Source: Rheinheimera sp. MM224 (GTDB lineage Bacteria; Pseudomonadota; Gammaproteobacteria; Enterobacterales; Alteromonadaceae). Taken from it: a DNA stretch of 64,000 nucleotides. Under the pieces are notes generated by a model. It did not search any database and was not told where the DNA came from. It saw only the letters and a program-made list of their open reading frames with translations. Position numbers and translations under genes: made by a program. Below, in pieces: positions 8,644 to 17,806 of the stretch (its first letter is position 1; every line of letters starts with the position of its first letter). The stretch lies in the NCBI RefSeq assembly GCF_947090785.1, contig NZ_OX352320.1, positions 4,329,001 through 4,393,000 on the forward strand, in the 5' to 3' direction.

Positions 8644-9291
8644 ATGAATTCAATTTGTCCTTTGTGCCAGCATTCACAAATCCAGCCTTTTTGCAGCGAT
8701 AAAAGACGTGCATATTTTCAATGCCAGCAGTGTTTTTTAGTCTTTGCTGATCGCACTAGCTTGTTGACAGCCGAGCAGGAAAAAGCGCAATACGATTTGC
8801 ATCAGAACCAATTGGATGACCCTGGCTACCGTCAGTTTTTATCCCGTCTGGCTTTGCCTCTGCTGAGCATCCTCACGCCTGAACAAAATACCGGATTAGA
8901 TTTTGGCTGTGGTCCTGGGCCTTTATTGGCTCAAATGCTCAGTGAAGCGGGGAAACAGATGCAGGTTTGGGACCCTTTTTATGCGCCAGGACCAGAAGCT
9001 CTGCAGCAAAAGTATCATTTTGTCAGTTGCACTGAAGCCATAGAACATTTTATCAACCCTGCGAAAGAATGGGGTTTATGGTTAGAGTTACTGTTGCCGG
9101 AAGCTGTATTGGCCTTGATGACCAAACGTTACACAGACCAAAGTAGCTTCAGCAATTGGCATTATAAAAATGACCCCACCCATATCAGTTTTTTCCATCA
9201 GCGTACTTTTGAATACCTGGCACAACGTGATCAATTGGAGCTTGAATTCCCTGCCGACGATGTAGTGTTATTTAAAAAGCGAAATACCTAG
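8644..9291 (+). CDS. Zinc-ribbon class I SAM-dependent methyltransferase
   Basis: The 215-residue protein has an N-terminal four-Cys ribbon (CPLC at about residues 5-8, CQQC near 27-30). A Rossmann methyltransferase follows, with SAM-binding motif I GLDFGCGPGP near residue 83. A second acidic strand region VWDPFYAPG and the post-motif TEAIEHF resemble Methyltransf_23-type enzymes, so SAM binding is well supported. The substrate is unknown. The start ATG is only 14 bp past the Csr RNA terminator and has no strong SD, so expression may depend on readthrough or an internal promoter. Confidence 0.78.
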   Translation: MNSICPLCQHSQIQPFCSDKRRAYFQCQQCFLVFADRTSLLTAEQEKAQYDLHQNQLDDPGYRQFLSRLALPLLSILTPEQNTGLDFGCGPGPLLAQMLSEAGKQMQVWDPFYAPGPEALQQKYHFVSCTEAIEHFINPAKEWGLWLELLLPEAVLALMTKRYTDQSSFSNWHYKNDPTHISFFHQRTFEYLAQRDQLELEFPADDVVLFKKRNT

Positions 9292-9344
9292 GTTTTCTGG
9301 CATAAACTGGTTAAAATACGCGCCCTTTTTCGTAGGTAACAAAT

Positions 9345-9896
9345 ATGACCCGGATTAAAAAAACTCGCACCTCAGGCCCACTTGGTACCAGGCACAGACC
9401 GGCTGAAGAAGCTCGTCAGGATCGCACACGCGCGCCTGAAACCAAAAAGAAAGGTGCAGGCTTAAAATCCGGTAGTCGCCATTCTCCTTCAGCTGAAGAC
9501 AAACAAAAGCAATCAGGCAAAGGCTCGAAAGACCCACGCCATGGCAGTAAAAAGCCTATTGCTTTAGTAGTGACAGAAGCAGAACAAAAGCTGATGGCTC
9601 AGCCAAAGCAGTTCAAGCCAGTGGTACAACTGAGCAAAGCCAAAGAGCCTGAAATGCCGCCAGAACAGGAATTAGCGCTGCTCGAAAACGATGAGAAGTT
9701 GCTGGAATTGCTGGATCTCGTCGATAAAGGCGAAATCCTGACAGGTAAAGACGCGAAGTACTTTAATGCCAAAACTGCACGTCATGCGGAGCTTGTTGCC
9801 CTGTTAGGTTTAGACCAGGATGACGAAGAGGAAGATCAGGATCCGTTAGCCAAATTAGAGCGTACTGATTGGCGTAAAGAGTTTTTAGGCGAATAG
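9345..9896 (+). CDS. yihI: Der GTPase-activating protein YihI
   Basis: The 183-residue protein has a basic, low-complexity N-terminus (KKTRTSGPLGTR and following Lys/Arg-rich residues to about 75). An acidic helical C-terminal half follows (LLENDEKLLELLDLVDKGE near 106, then DDEEEDQD near 160). This is the organisation of YihI, which stimulates the GTPase activity of the ribosome-assembly factor Der in E. coli. Its neighbourhood (engB, Csr RNA, yihI) matches E. coli. It is followed after 10 bp by the DUF2489 gene and probably co-transcribed with it. Confidence 0.88.
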   Translation: MTRIKKTRTSGPLGTRHRPAEEARQDRTRAPETKKKGAGLKSGSRHSPSAEDKQKQSGKGSKDPRHGSKKPIALVVTEAEQKLMAQPKQFKPVVQLSKAKEPEMPPEQELALLENDEKLLELLDLVDKGEILTGKDAKYFNAKTARHAELVALLGLDQDDEEEDQDPLAKLERTDWRKEFLGE

Positions 9897-9906
9897 GGGA
9901 TAAAGT

Positions 9907-10365
9907 TTGACCTTCAACTGGATACTGGCCACCTTAGCTGCTGTTTTGATTATCGCTGGCCTGAGTTTTTACCTCGGCCGATTGTTGTGGTTAATTCAAC
10001 AACAAAAGTTAAAGCAGCAACAGGTCGTTGACGCCAAAAACGCCGACCTGACGCAAAGCATAGTATTAATTGCCAAAGCCATGCGTGAAGAGCAATGTGA
10101 GTTGTCTGAGGGTGCATTAAGGATTTGGGTATTGCTGGACCATCTGCAGATCCCCAATAAACCTAATGCAGTACAGACCTACCCTGGCTTGTTTAAAATG
10201 TATGACGTAGTCAAAGATATGCCGACTCATCAGGCACGTAAAGAGCGTGATAAGAAAGAGATCCGCCATCTGGATCACTTGCGCGAACAAGCAGAAATTG
10301 ATTTAAAAACCGAAATCATTGCCGACGTACATAAGCTACTGGAGTTTTTCCAGAACCCAAAATAG
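9907..10365 (+). CDS. DUF2489 family membrane-anchored protein
   Basis: The 152-residue protein starts at a TTG (9907) with a strong AGGGGATAAAG SD in the yihI-stop region. One N-terminal membrane helix (about residues 4-27) is followed by a cytosolic helical domain rich in Lys, Glu and Gln. The TM-plus-helical layout and the position after yihI fit the DUF2489 family found beside yihI in Vibrio and Alteromonas relatives. No function is established. An intrinsic terminator follows directly. Confidence 0.72.
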   Translation: MTFNWILATLAAVLIIAGLSFYLGRLLWLIQQQKLKQQQVVDAKNADLTQSIVLIAKAMREEQCELSEGALRIWVLLDHLQIPNKPNAVQTYPGLFKMYDVVKDMPTHQARKERDKKEIRHLDHLREQAEIDLKTEIIADVHKLLEFFQNPK

Positions 10366-10372
10366 AAATAGA

Positions 10373-10398
10373 AAAGGCAGCTTGCGCTGCCTTTCTTA
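10373..10398. terminator. Terminator between convergent DUF2489 and amidohydrolase genes
   Basis: The stem AAAGGCAG/CTGCCTTT (10373-10380 and 10387-10394) sits between two convergent stop codons. It has an A-run on one side and a T-rich segment on the other, so it can serve both genes. Confidence 0.8.
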
Positions 10399-10412
10399 TT
10401 TTGGGGCTATTG

Positions 10413-11693
10413 TTATTGTTTGTACACAACCCCGGCTTTCATCACAAAACTGACTTTCCCCATCAGTTGAATATCCTGCAGCGGATCACCTGGTACTGCT
10501 ACTAAATCGGCAATCTTGCCTGTTGTCACAGAACCCAACTCCTGGTCCACTTTTAACAAGCGAGCGGAAGTAATAGTGGCAGACTGGATAGCTTCCAATG
10601 CCGGCATACCAGCTTCGGTCATAAAAACAAATTCACGCCAGTTATCGCCATGGGCTCCTACACCAGAGTCTGTGCCAAAGGCTATTTTGACGCCCTCTTT
10701 GTAAGCGTTGGCAAAAGTTTGCTGAATTTTAGGGCCTATAGCCAAGGCCTTAGGACGAACCAGCTCTGGGAAAAAACCCGGCATAGCTGCTTTTTCTGCA
10801 GCCCACTTGCCCGCGCTGATAGTTGGCACATAATAAGTACCATGTTTTTTCATTAGCTTCATTGTGGCTTTATCCATTAAAGTGCCGTGTTCTATCGAAT
10901 CCACGCCCGCTTCAATAGCTCTGTCCATGCCCTCTTTACCATGAGCATGTACAGCCACTGTCATGCCATAATCTTTGGCTGTATCTACAATAGCTTTTAG
11001 CTCTTCGCTGTTAAATTGCGGATTTGAGCCACTTTTAGCCACACTCAGTACGCCACCAGTGGCGGTGATTTTAATCAGGTCCGCACCTTCTTTATAACGT
11101 TGCCGCACGGCTTTACGTGCTTCTTCGGGGCCATTGATTACACCATCTTTTGGTCCAGGGTCAGCCATTAACGCATAAGCAACGCCGTTAGTTGGGTCGG
11201 CATGACCGCCTGTAGTGGCAATAGATTTACCAGCCGTATAAATACGAGGGCCTTTGACATAACCAGCTGTTATGGCTTTACGCAACGCTGTGCTGGTGTG
11301 ATGGATATCCCCCAGTTCCCGCACTGTGGTAAAACCTGCCATCAGGGTTTTCTCTGCAAAAGTAGCTCCACGTAAAGCCACATCGGCTTCATTCAGGAAA
11401 AAGTCTTCAGTGTAAGTACCTGGGCTCATCTGAGTGGAGAAATGGGTATGCATATCCATCAGGCCTGGCATCAGCGTATGATTTTTTAAATCTATAACCT
11501 GATCACCATTAGCCGGAGTTTTATAACCAGACTCCACGGCGATAATTTTGTCTTGTTCAACAACCACTGTGTATTCACTTAATACTTTGTCGCTATCAGC
11601 AGTAATCAATTTTCCGGCATGAATTAAGGTCGCGCTCTGGGCTGTTCCGGCTAGCAGTACAGCGCTGGTGATAAGGCTTAGTTGCAGTTTCAT
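10413..11693 (-). CDS. Secreted metal-dependent amidohydrolase (imidazolonepropionase/prolidase-like)
   Basis: The start is set at the ATG at 11693, which has an AGGAGAT SD and begins a signal peptide ([20 protein letters not shown]). A 23-codon upstream extension is rejected. The mature protein of about 405 residues has the amidohydrolase metal site. MDMHTHFS is the HxH motif, a candidate carbamylated Lys lies in the [11 protein letters not shown] strand, and [17 protein letters not shown] and [11 protein letters not shown] follow. An N-terminal beta-sandwich segment ([13 protein letters not shown]) is typical. Close relatives include Xaa-Pro-type dipeptidases and imidazolonepropionase-like enzymes. 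Substrate is unknown and the location is probably periplasmic. Confidence 0.85.
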   Translation of the reverse strand: MKLQLSLITSAVLLAGTAQSATLIHAGKLITADSDKVLSEYTVVVEQDKIIAVESGYKTPANGDQVIDLKNHTLMPGLMDMHTHFSTQMSPGTYTEDFFLNEADVALRGATFAEKTLMAGFTTVRELGDIHHTSTALRKAITAGYVKGPRIYTAGKSIATTGGHADPTNGVAYALMADPGPKDGVINGPEEARKAVRQRYKEGADLIKITATGGVLSVAKSGSNPQFNSEELKAIVDTAKDYGMTVAVHAHGKEGMDRAIEAGVDSIEHGTLMDKATMKLMKKHGTYYVPTISAGKWAAEKAAMPGFFPELVRPKALAIGPKIQQTFANAYKEGVKIAFGTDSGVGAHGDNWREFVFMTEAGMPALEAIQSATITSARLLKVDQELGSVTTGKIADLVAVPGDPLQDIQLMGKVSFVMKAGVVYKQ

Positions 11694-11820
11694 TCTATCT
11701 CCTGTTGGATGAACACAGCTTTTTCCAGCTGATTGGTATCGACTATGAAACAGGAACCGCAAAGCGGCAAGGGCAGAAAAAAATGAATGCGATACAGAGC
11801 CTTAGATCCGGGACCAATGG

Positions 11821-12363
11821 TTAGTCCAGCGTACCAAGCTCAAAATGTACTCCGGCGGAAGAAATTTGCAGCCTGTTTTTGCCATCCACTTGAACAGGAA
11901 AAGCTAAATCAACCAGCTGATAATAAACCGCTCTGCTGAATTTAGCTGTTAAGCCACGCCATAGCTGCAGATAAGGTAACAACTGACCATCAGGTTGAGC
12001 CTGTAAAAACAGCGGATATTCAGTATCAATTAATACCTGTTCACTTAAATTAGTGGTCGCAATAAGAACAGGTCCAGCATCACTTCGTTGTTGTTCTATA
12101 GCCACAATGACAAAAGCGGCATCTTCAACCTGAATGCGGACTTTTTCAACTGGAGTCAGTAGAAAATACTCCTGTTGCTGTCGGGTCAGTACTGAAGCAA
12201 AAAGTTGAACCAACTGTGGTCGCTGGATTTTTGAATCCAGATAATACCAATCACCATGTCGATCGATACGAATGGGGATATCACCGCAAAAGGCTGGATC
12301 CCAAAGTTCAACGGGGGCTAAATGAGGCTGCTGTAAAGACAGCTGCAGTTGTTTTAAATCCAT
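11821..12363 (-). CDS. DUF1285 domain-containing protein
   Basis: The start is taken at the ATG at 12363, giving MDLKQLQLSL and 180 residues. The 30-codon upstream extension runs through degenerate tRNA-like repeats and is unlikely to be translated. The conserved DUF1285 signature is clear: FCGDIPIRIDRHGDWYY near residue 27, the RPQLVQLFASVL segment, then FLLTPVEKVRIQVEDAAF near 75. The family adopts a small beta fold with no established role. The gene is preceded by tRNA-His on the same strand. Confidence 0.85.
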   Translation of the reverse strand: MDLKQLQLSLQQPHLAPVELWDPAFCGDIPIRIDRHGDWYYLDSKIQRPQLVQLFASVLTRQQQEYFLLTPVEKVRIQVEDAAFVIVAIEQQRSDAGPVLIATTNLSEQVLIDTEYPLFLQAQPDGQLLPYLQLWRGLTAKFSRAVYYQLVDLAFPVQVDGKNRLQISSAGVHFELGTLD

Positions 12364-12417
12364 GATGGCGCAACTAATAAGCGGGAGACTTGCAGAGCAT
12401 AACAACAGAATGCTGTG

Positions 12418-12524
12418 AGGGGAAATTGAGTGACTAACGAAGCTCGAAGCCAAAGTTGGGTTTAGGTTTAAGTTTAAGGGGAAATTGGGGTGACTAACGA
12501 AGCTCGAAGCCAGAGTGGGTTTTT
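12418..12524 (-). repeat. Two degenerate tandem copies related to the tRNA-His 3' end
   Basis: Two copies of about 45 bp begin at about 12418 and 12477, offset by 60 bp. Both contain AAATTG(A/G)G(G/T)TGACT-like sequence followed by AACGAAGCTCGAAGCC. The third, intact occurrence is the 3' end and flank of tRNA-His (12531-12560), which shares GGGGTGACT and GGCTCGAA. They look like decayed partial duplications of the tRNA 3' half lying downstream of the real gene. Confidence 0.7.
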
Positions 12525-12535
12525 TATAGAGGAAT

Positions 12536-12612
12536 TGGGGTGACTGATGGGGCTCGAACCCACGACAACCGGAATCACAATCCGGGACTCTACCAACTGA
12601 GCTACAGTCACC
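12536..12612 (-). tRNA. tRNA-His (anticodon GTG)
   Basis: Read on the minus strand the sequence begins GGTGACTGTAGCTCAG and folds into a full cloverleaf. The D arm is AGCTCAGTTGGTAGAG, the anticodon loop TTGTGAT carries GTG, and the T arm contains GGGTTCGAGCCC. The acceptor stem closes with a template-encoded CCA. The extra G at the 5' end opposite C73 is the G-1 identity element of histidine tRNA. Confidence 0.97.
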
Positions 12613-12779
12613 ACAAGCGGCGCGGATTCTAGCGAAATTCTGCGCTGAAGCAAAGTTATTTTTTACAAAACTAAGCCAGAAGCCGCATTTGGCTTGGGTC
12701 AGGGCACTGGTTATGCTAGGGTATGGCCGTCAGATTAGCTGACATTCATCAGACCAGTGGCTCGAAAATGGAGATAGAT

Positions 12780-13598
12780 ATGCAACAATTCCTGGATTTT
12801 TTGGAAAAAAATCAGCAATTGATTTTAAGTTATAGCGTCAAAGTACTGGTCGCTTTAGTTATTTTATACCTGGGTCGCTGGTTATCGAAAAGCCTGACCC
12901 GTATGCTGGAAAAAGCCTTAATCCACCGTAAGGTCGACAGGGCCGTGGTGTCTTTTTTAAGTGGCATCATTCAGGCCGCTATTATGGTGGCGACTATTCT
13001 GATTGCCTTGTCACAAGTGGGTATTCAGACCGCGTCTTTTATCGCTATTTTAGGTGCAGCAGGTTTAGCTATAGCCTTAGCCTTGCAAGGTTCTTTATCC
13101 AATTTTGCATCCGGCGTGCTGATTATTTTATTCCGTCCTTTCCGTGCAGGTGACTTTGTAGACGCAGCAGGGGTTTCTGGTGTTGTAGAAAAAATTGAAA
13201 TCTTCCAGACGGTGATGAAAAGCCCTGATAACAAACGCATTATTGTGCCGAACTCGCAAATTACCGGCTCTGCCATCATTAATTATTCTGCCGAAAAAAC
13301 CCGCAGAGTGGATTTAACAGTAGGGATCAGTTACGAATCTGATCTGAAAAAAGCCAAACAATTGTTGGAACAAATACTCAAAGCTGACAGTCGTATCCTG
13401 GCAGAACCCACCCCTGTCATAGCTGTTGGCGCTTTAGCCGACAGTTCAGTCAATATTTTAATACGTCCATGGGTAAATGCGGCCGACTACTGGCCTGTGT
13501 ACTGGGACACTCTGGAAAAAATCAAACTGACCTTTGATGAGAACCAGATTGTGATCCCCTTTCCACAAATGGACCTGCACTTCAAAAAGGAAAAGTAA
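12780..13598 (+). CDS. mscS: Small-conductance mechanosensitive channel MscS
   Basis: The start is placed at the ATG at 12780, 6 bp after GGAG. An ATG at 12768 and a longer frame from 12723 are alternatives. The resulting 272-residue protein has three N-terminal membrane helices (about residues 20-45, 60-85, 90-120). The pore helix shows the GAAGLAIALALQGSLSNFASG pattern of E. coli MscS. The FRPFRAGDFVD beta domain and the C-terminal alpha/beta cage follow, ending in IPFPQMDLHF. The protein should be an inner-membrane osmotic release valve. It is followed after 3 bp by the DUF481 gene, so the two probably form an osmotic-response operon. Confidence 0.94.
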   Translation: MQQFLDFLEKNQQLILSYSVKVLVALVILYLGRWLSKSLTRMLEKALIHRKVDRAVVSFLSGIIQAAIMVATILIALSQVGIQTASFIAILGAAGLAIALALQGSLSNFASGVLIILFRPFRAGDFVDAAGVSGVVEKIEIFQTVMKSPDNKRIIVPNSQITGSAIINYSAEKTRRVDLTVGISYESDLKKAKQLLEQILKADSRILAEPTPVIAVGALADSSVNILIRPWVNAADYWPVYWDTLEKIKLTFDENQIVIPFPQMDLHFKKEK

Positions 13599-13601
13599 GG
13601 T

Positions 13602-14372
13602 ATGAAAAAAACTCTCTGCTCCCTGTCAGCTCTGGGCAGTCTGTTGGTTTTAAGCGGCCTTTTGACAGTACAGGCCGAAGAAAGTACGTCTAATGAGACC
13701 AAACCGGGCTGGAGCACATCCGCTGAATTAGGCGCTATTACCACCTCAGGCAACACTAAAGGTACGTCTATTACCGGTAAAATAGACTCAAAACAAGAGC
13801 TGGAACAGTGGTCAAACGACTACACATTCAGTGCTTTTTTTAAGCGCGACGAAACCGAAGCAGACGATGGCCAAACCATAGTAGAAACCTCAGCCGAAAA
13901 ATATGCCGCCTCGGCCAAAGGCGGTTATAAATTGAATAAAGACACAGCCCGGTTGTTTGTCTTTGGCTCTCATGTCGATGACCGTTTTGGTGCTTACACC
14001 GAATACACCACTATCGCTGTAGGTTACGGCGATGAGCTGTTTAAAACCGATACCATGTCGCTGGAAGGTGAAATAGGTCCGGGTTATTACAGAGGCAAAA
14101 CGGATTTAGAAGAAACCGAAAATGGCATGATCATACGTAGTGCTGCGACTTATCGCTGGCAGATCAGTGAGTCAGCCCGCTTTAAACAAACCGTCAGTCT
14201 GGAATACGGTGAAGACAATAAACGTTCTATCGCCGAATCGTCTTTAACCGCCAAGATTAATGGCCGGATGCAAATGAAAGCTGCATTCTTAGTGCAGAAC
14301 GACTCGAAAGTACCGGTAGGTAAAAAGAAAACCGATACACAAACGTCCTTAACTTTTGTCTATTCGTTTTAA
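13602..14372 (+). CDS. DUF481 family outer-membrane protein (YdiY-like)
   Basis: The 256-residue protein has a signal peptide (MKKTLCSLSALGSLLVLSGL, cleavage near residue 26). Alternating amphipathic strands rich in aromatic and charged residues follow. The opening GWSTSAELGAITTSGNTKGTS motif is characteristic of DUF481, the salt-induced outer-membrane protein family. The C-terminus TSLTFVYSF ends in an aromatic residue, as beta-barrel proteins do. It starts 3 bp after mscS, consistent with co-transcription and a role in the response to osmotic change. The exact function is unknown. Confidence 0.87.
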   Translation: MKKTLCSLSALGSLLVLSGLLTVQAEESTSNETKPGWSTSAELGAITTSGNTKGTSITGKIDSKQELEQWSNDYTFSAFFKRDETEADDGQTIVETSAEKYAASAKGGYKLNKDTARLFVFGSHVDDRFGAYTEYTTIAVGYGDELFKTDTMSLEGEIGPGYYRGKTDLEETENGMIIRSAATYRWQISESARFKQTVSLEYGEDNKRSIAESSLTAKINGRMQMKAAFLVQNDSKVPVGKKKTDTQTSLTFVYSF

Positions 14373-14446
14373 TAATCTTTTTTCATGTCAAGTCGGGGCA
14401 GGGGTTACTCTGCTCTTTACTTTGGCTTCAGGTCCGAAGGGTATAG

Positions 14447-17400
14447 CTAGTAACTTAAACTGCTATAACCCAACCCCTGCTGCTTTTGCAGTTTAATTTG
14501 CACTGGAATACGTTCTTTTAACGCTTCCACATGGCTGATAATGCCGATCATCTTGCCGCTGGCATTCAGTTGATCCAAGGCAGCCAATGCTGTTTCCAAA
14601 GTGTCCGGGTCTAAGGTGCCAAAGCCTTCATCCAGAAATAAGGATTCAATGCGGGTTTTGTGGCTGACTAAATCCGACAGGGCTAAAGCCAAAGCCAGAC
14701 TGACTAAAAAACTCTCCCCGCCTGACAAAGTTTTTGTATCCCTTGTGGTATCAGCCTGCCAGCTGTCCAGTACCTGTAGTTCCAGTTCAGCATCGGCTTT
14801 ACGTGCCAACTCATAACGGCTGTGCAGTTTATCCAACTGCTGATTGGCCAGTCCCACCAGCTGTAATAAAGTTAAGCCCTGCGCAAAACGACGGAATTTA
14901 GCACCATCGGCTGAGCCTATTAAGCTGTTGAATTTATGCCATTGCTGCACTAGCTGTTGCTGTTGCTCAATCTGACTGTATAACTCTTGCTGTTGCTGTT
15001 GATGTTGCTGATCGCTTTGCAATTGCTGCCGGCATTGACCGGCCTGCTCCAGCGCACCAAATAACTGCTGCTCAAGCTCCGTGCTTTGCAACTGTAATTG
15101 CTCCAGACTTTGCTCTGTCAGTTGCTGTTTTTCCAAGGCCTCAATCTGCTGTTGGGCTTGCTCCAACTGGCTTTGACAACGAATTTTTTCGCTCGCAAGC
15201 TTGTCTTTTAACTCTGTCAATTGCTGCACTTGTTGTTCGGTCAGTAACATAGCTAAAAAGCTGGTTTCGCTACCAAACTGCTGCTGTTCCAGCTGTTTTT
15301 GCCACTCTTGCTGCACTGCGGTTAATTTCAATTGCAACTGCTGTAACTGCGCATCGCTTTGTTGCTGCTGTCCGGTTTTTTGCTGCAGTTCATTGCTTAA
15401 GACCGTGAGCTGTTGCAACACATGCTCTAGTTCTTGCTCTGGCGCCGCACTCTGACTGGCCGATAGGTGCGCTAAACCTGCCTGTTGTAGCTTATCTAAC
15501 CAGCTTTGGTACTGCACATCGGCCTGGTGCTGCTGCATCAGCGCTTTATCCAACTGCTGGCTCTGTCGTTGCAACTCCTGTTGCCACTGCTGCCATTGCT
15601 GTGCCTGCTGCGCCCAAAGCTGCCAAGCCTGCTGCTGCTCTGCCGCTGTGGGTAAAACAAAACCAAAAGGCTGAAGCTCTTGTTGCCACTGCTGTTCCAA
15701 TTGCTGCAAGTGCAACTGATTTTGTTGCAGAGCGTCGCCTAGCTGCTGCTGTTGCTGTTGTTGCACAGACAGTTGCTGTTGCAGCAGTTGCTGCTGATGG
15801 GCCAGTTCATGCTGCTGTTGTTGCCAGAGCTGGCGCTGTAGCAGTTGCTGCTCCAGGTGTAGTTGTTGCTCCAGCTCCAATTGAGTCTGCTGCTGAAATT
15901 GCTGCAATAAAGCTTTTTTTAAGCTGGCCTGTTGCAGTTGTTGCTGCTCCGCTGTTGGCAGATTTTGCAGTAACTCAGTCCATTGTTCGTTTTGCTGCTT
16001 TATGTCTGCAGCCAACTGCTCTAACTGATAGTGCTGCGCCTTTTGCTGCTCTTCCAGTTGTAGTTGTTTCTCACGCAAGGCTTTGCCCTGCTCTTCAACC
16101 TTCTTCAGTTCTGCCGTTAAAGCCGCTAATTCTGTTTCAGTCTGGCTTAAATCCAATGCCTGATAACTAGTGATAGCAGGATGTGTGGTGCTGCCACAAA
16201 GCGGACATTCGTCGCCTGGTTGCAGTTTAGCTCTGTGGCTGCTGAGCTCTGCAATCAGCCGCTCCTGCAACACCAGCTTTTGTTTATCCGACACTCTGTC
16301 GCTATACAACCTAAACTGCTCACGCAGACCAGCCACCTGATACTGCAGCTGCTGGCTGTCATTTTGTTTTTGTTGCAGTTCCAGCTGTTCTTTTTGCTGT
16401 TGCTGCTGTTTTTGTTGTAAACCCGCGGCAACCCTCAGTAATAACGGGTACGTCTGCAACTGAGTTTTGTAATGCAGTACTTGCTGTTGCAATTGTGGCA
16501 GTTCAATGGAGAAAGCTGGAGTGGTCTGTTGCAATTGAAGATCCAGTCGCTGTAATTCAGCGCTTACCTGCTGCAACTGCTGCTGTAAAGCTGGAGTCTG
16601 ATTATTCGCAACTTGCGCCTGCAGATTTTTTTGCTGCTCTAAGCCCTGCTGACGTTGCTGCAATAAAGGTTTCCAACCTGCGACTGCTGCCGCGAGGTTT
16701 GCACCATGAGGTTGTTGTGCCAGTTGGGCTGTTAAGGTCTGACCCTGTTGTTGCAGCTGCTGAACTTGTTGCTGCACCTGCTGTTGTATTTGCAGAGCTA
16801 AGCCTTGACCTTGCTGCAATTGCAGCTGCTGCTGATTTTTTAAATCATGCAACTGGCGGGACTGCAGTTGTTGCTGTTCTTGTGTTTCTGTCACAGCCGA
16901 GCGTTGCTGCTGCAGCTCTTTGTACAAAGGTAACACCACTGCGGCTTTTTGATAACTTTGCAATTTGACCAACGCACTTTGTTGCATGGCCTGTTCTTGC
17001 TCAAATTGCTGCTGCTTCAGCTTTGCTTGTTGCAGTTGCACCGCTGCCTGCTGTTGCTGCTGACGCCAGGCTAATAAAGGCGCTTGTTGCTGCTGTTTTA
17101 TTTTCAGTTGCTGCTGTTGTTGTTCTAACTCCGCTAGTTGCTGTTGCAACAACTGTCGTTGCTCTAAGTCCAGCAACACCACACCTGAGGCTTTGGCCTG
17201 CAATAATTCCAATGCCGTTTTATGCTGGCGGTTTTGTTCAAATACCTGCATCGAAATCTGACCGTAAATCTCAGTGCCGGTCAGCTCTTCCAATAGTTCA
17301 GCCCGTTCATTGGCCGGAGCATTTAAAAAGGCGGCAAAACCACCCTGAGCCAACAGCATCGACTTGGTAAAGCGGCCAAAATCCAGGCCGGTAATTTGTT

Positions 17401-17806
17401 CGGTCAGTTTCAGCTTTTCATTGCTTTTATCTGTCAGTATTTCGCCATCGGCTTTGGCCAGTTCTACTTTGGCGGCCTGCAAGTTGCCATCCGCTGCACC
17501 ACGGGAACGACGCTGACTCCAGAAGGCGCGGTAACGTTGGTCGCGCACCTGAAACTCTACTTCAGCCAGACATTCGCTGGTATGACGGGTCATCAGCTCG
17601 TTGCTGCTTTGCGACAAGAGTTTTAAGCGCGGCGTCTGGTGATACAAAGCCAGACAAATAGCATCGAGAATAGTGCTTTTACCTGCGCCAGTCGGGCCTG
17701 TTATAGCAAACAGATTACTTTGATCAAAAGGTGGCTGAGTGAAATCAATTTTCCACTCGCCTTTCAGTGAATTTAAGTTTTGCAGCCGTACCGATAAAAT
17801 CTTCAT
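14447..17806 (-). CDS. sbcC: Nuclease SbcCD subunit C (Rad50-like ATPase)
   Basis: The 1119-residue ABC-type ATPase works with SbcD to cut DNA hairpins and process double-strand breaks. The P-loop GPTGAGKS is at 37-44. The zinc-hook CPLC lies near residue 532 at the apex of two very long coiled coils. The ABC signature LSGGESFLVSLALALALSD is near 1035 and Walker B SLFLDEGFGTLDPD near 1050. The coiled coils are extraordinarily rich in Gln, with many QQQ and LQQQ runs; this makes CAG/CTG-rich DNA and long spurious antisense frames. The ATG overlaps the sbcD stop by 4 bp, so translation is probably coupled. Confidence 0.96.
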   Translation of the reverse strand: MKILSVRLQNLNSLKGEWKIDFTQPPFDQSNLFAITGPTGAGKSTILDAICLALYHQTPRLKLLSQSSNELMTRHTSECLAEVEFQVRDQRYRAFWSQRRSRGAADGNLQAAKVELAKADGEILTDKSNEKLKLTEQITGLDFGRFTKSMLLAQGGFAAFLNAPANERAELLEELTGTEIYGQISMQVFEQNRQHKTALELLQAKASGVVLLDLEQRQLLQQQLAELEQQQQQLKIKQQQQAPLLAWRQQQQQAAVQLQQAKLKQQQFEQEQAMQQSALVKLQSYQKAAVVLPLYKELQQQRSAVTETQEQQQLQSRQLHDLKNQQQLQLQQGQGLALQIQQQVQQQVQQLQQQGQTLTAQLAQQPHGANLAAAVAGWKPLLQQRQQGLEQQKNLQAQVANNQTPALQQQLQQVSAELQRLDLQLQQTTPAFSIELPQLQQQVLHYKTQLQTYPLLLRVAAGLQQKQQQQQKEQLELQQKQNDSQQLQYQVAGLREQFRLYSDRVSDKQKLVLQERLIAELSSHRAKLQPGDECPLCGSTTHPAITSYQALDLSQTETELAALTAELKKVEEQGKALREKQLQLEEQQKAQHYQLEQLAADIKQQNEQWTELLQNLPTAEQQQLQQASLKKALLQQFQQQTQLELEQQLHLEQQLLQRQLWQQQQHELAHQQQLLQQQLSVQQQQQQQLGDALQQNQLHLQQLEQQWQQELQPFGFVLPTAAEQQQAWQLWAQQAQQWQQWQQELQRQSQQLDKALMQQHQADVQYQSWLDKLQQAGLAHLSASQSAAPEQELEHVLQQLTVLSNELQQKTGQQQQSDAQLQQLQLKLTAVQQEWQKQLEQQQFGSETSFLAMLLTEQQVQQLTELKDKLASEKIRCQSQLEQAQQQIEALEKQQLTEQSLEQLQLQSTELEQQLFGALEQAGQCRQQLQSDQQHQQQQQELYSQIEQQQQLVQQWHKFNSLIGSADGAKFRRFAQGLTLLQLVGLANQQLDKLHSRYELARKADAELELQVLDSWQADTTRDTKTLSGGESFLVSLALALALSDLVSHKTRIESLFLDEGFGTLDPDTLETALAALDQLNASGKMIGIISHVEALKERIPVQIKLQKQQGLGYSSLSY

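Noticed and set aside
12364..12453. Upstream extension of the DUF1285 gene
   Set aside because: Runs through tRNA-derived repeats; the conserved family N-terminus fits the ATG at 12363.
15201..17370. Several long plus-strand ORFs opposite sbcC, rich in Ala, Val, Cys or Leu
   Set aside because: They are products of the CAG/CTG-rich Gln codons of sbcC read in reverse; composition is low-complexity and no SD is present.
14447..17806. Apparent short tandem repeats suggestive of CRISPR or microsatellite
   Set aside because: Irregular Gln codon runs within an intact reading frame; no spacer-repeat periodicity.
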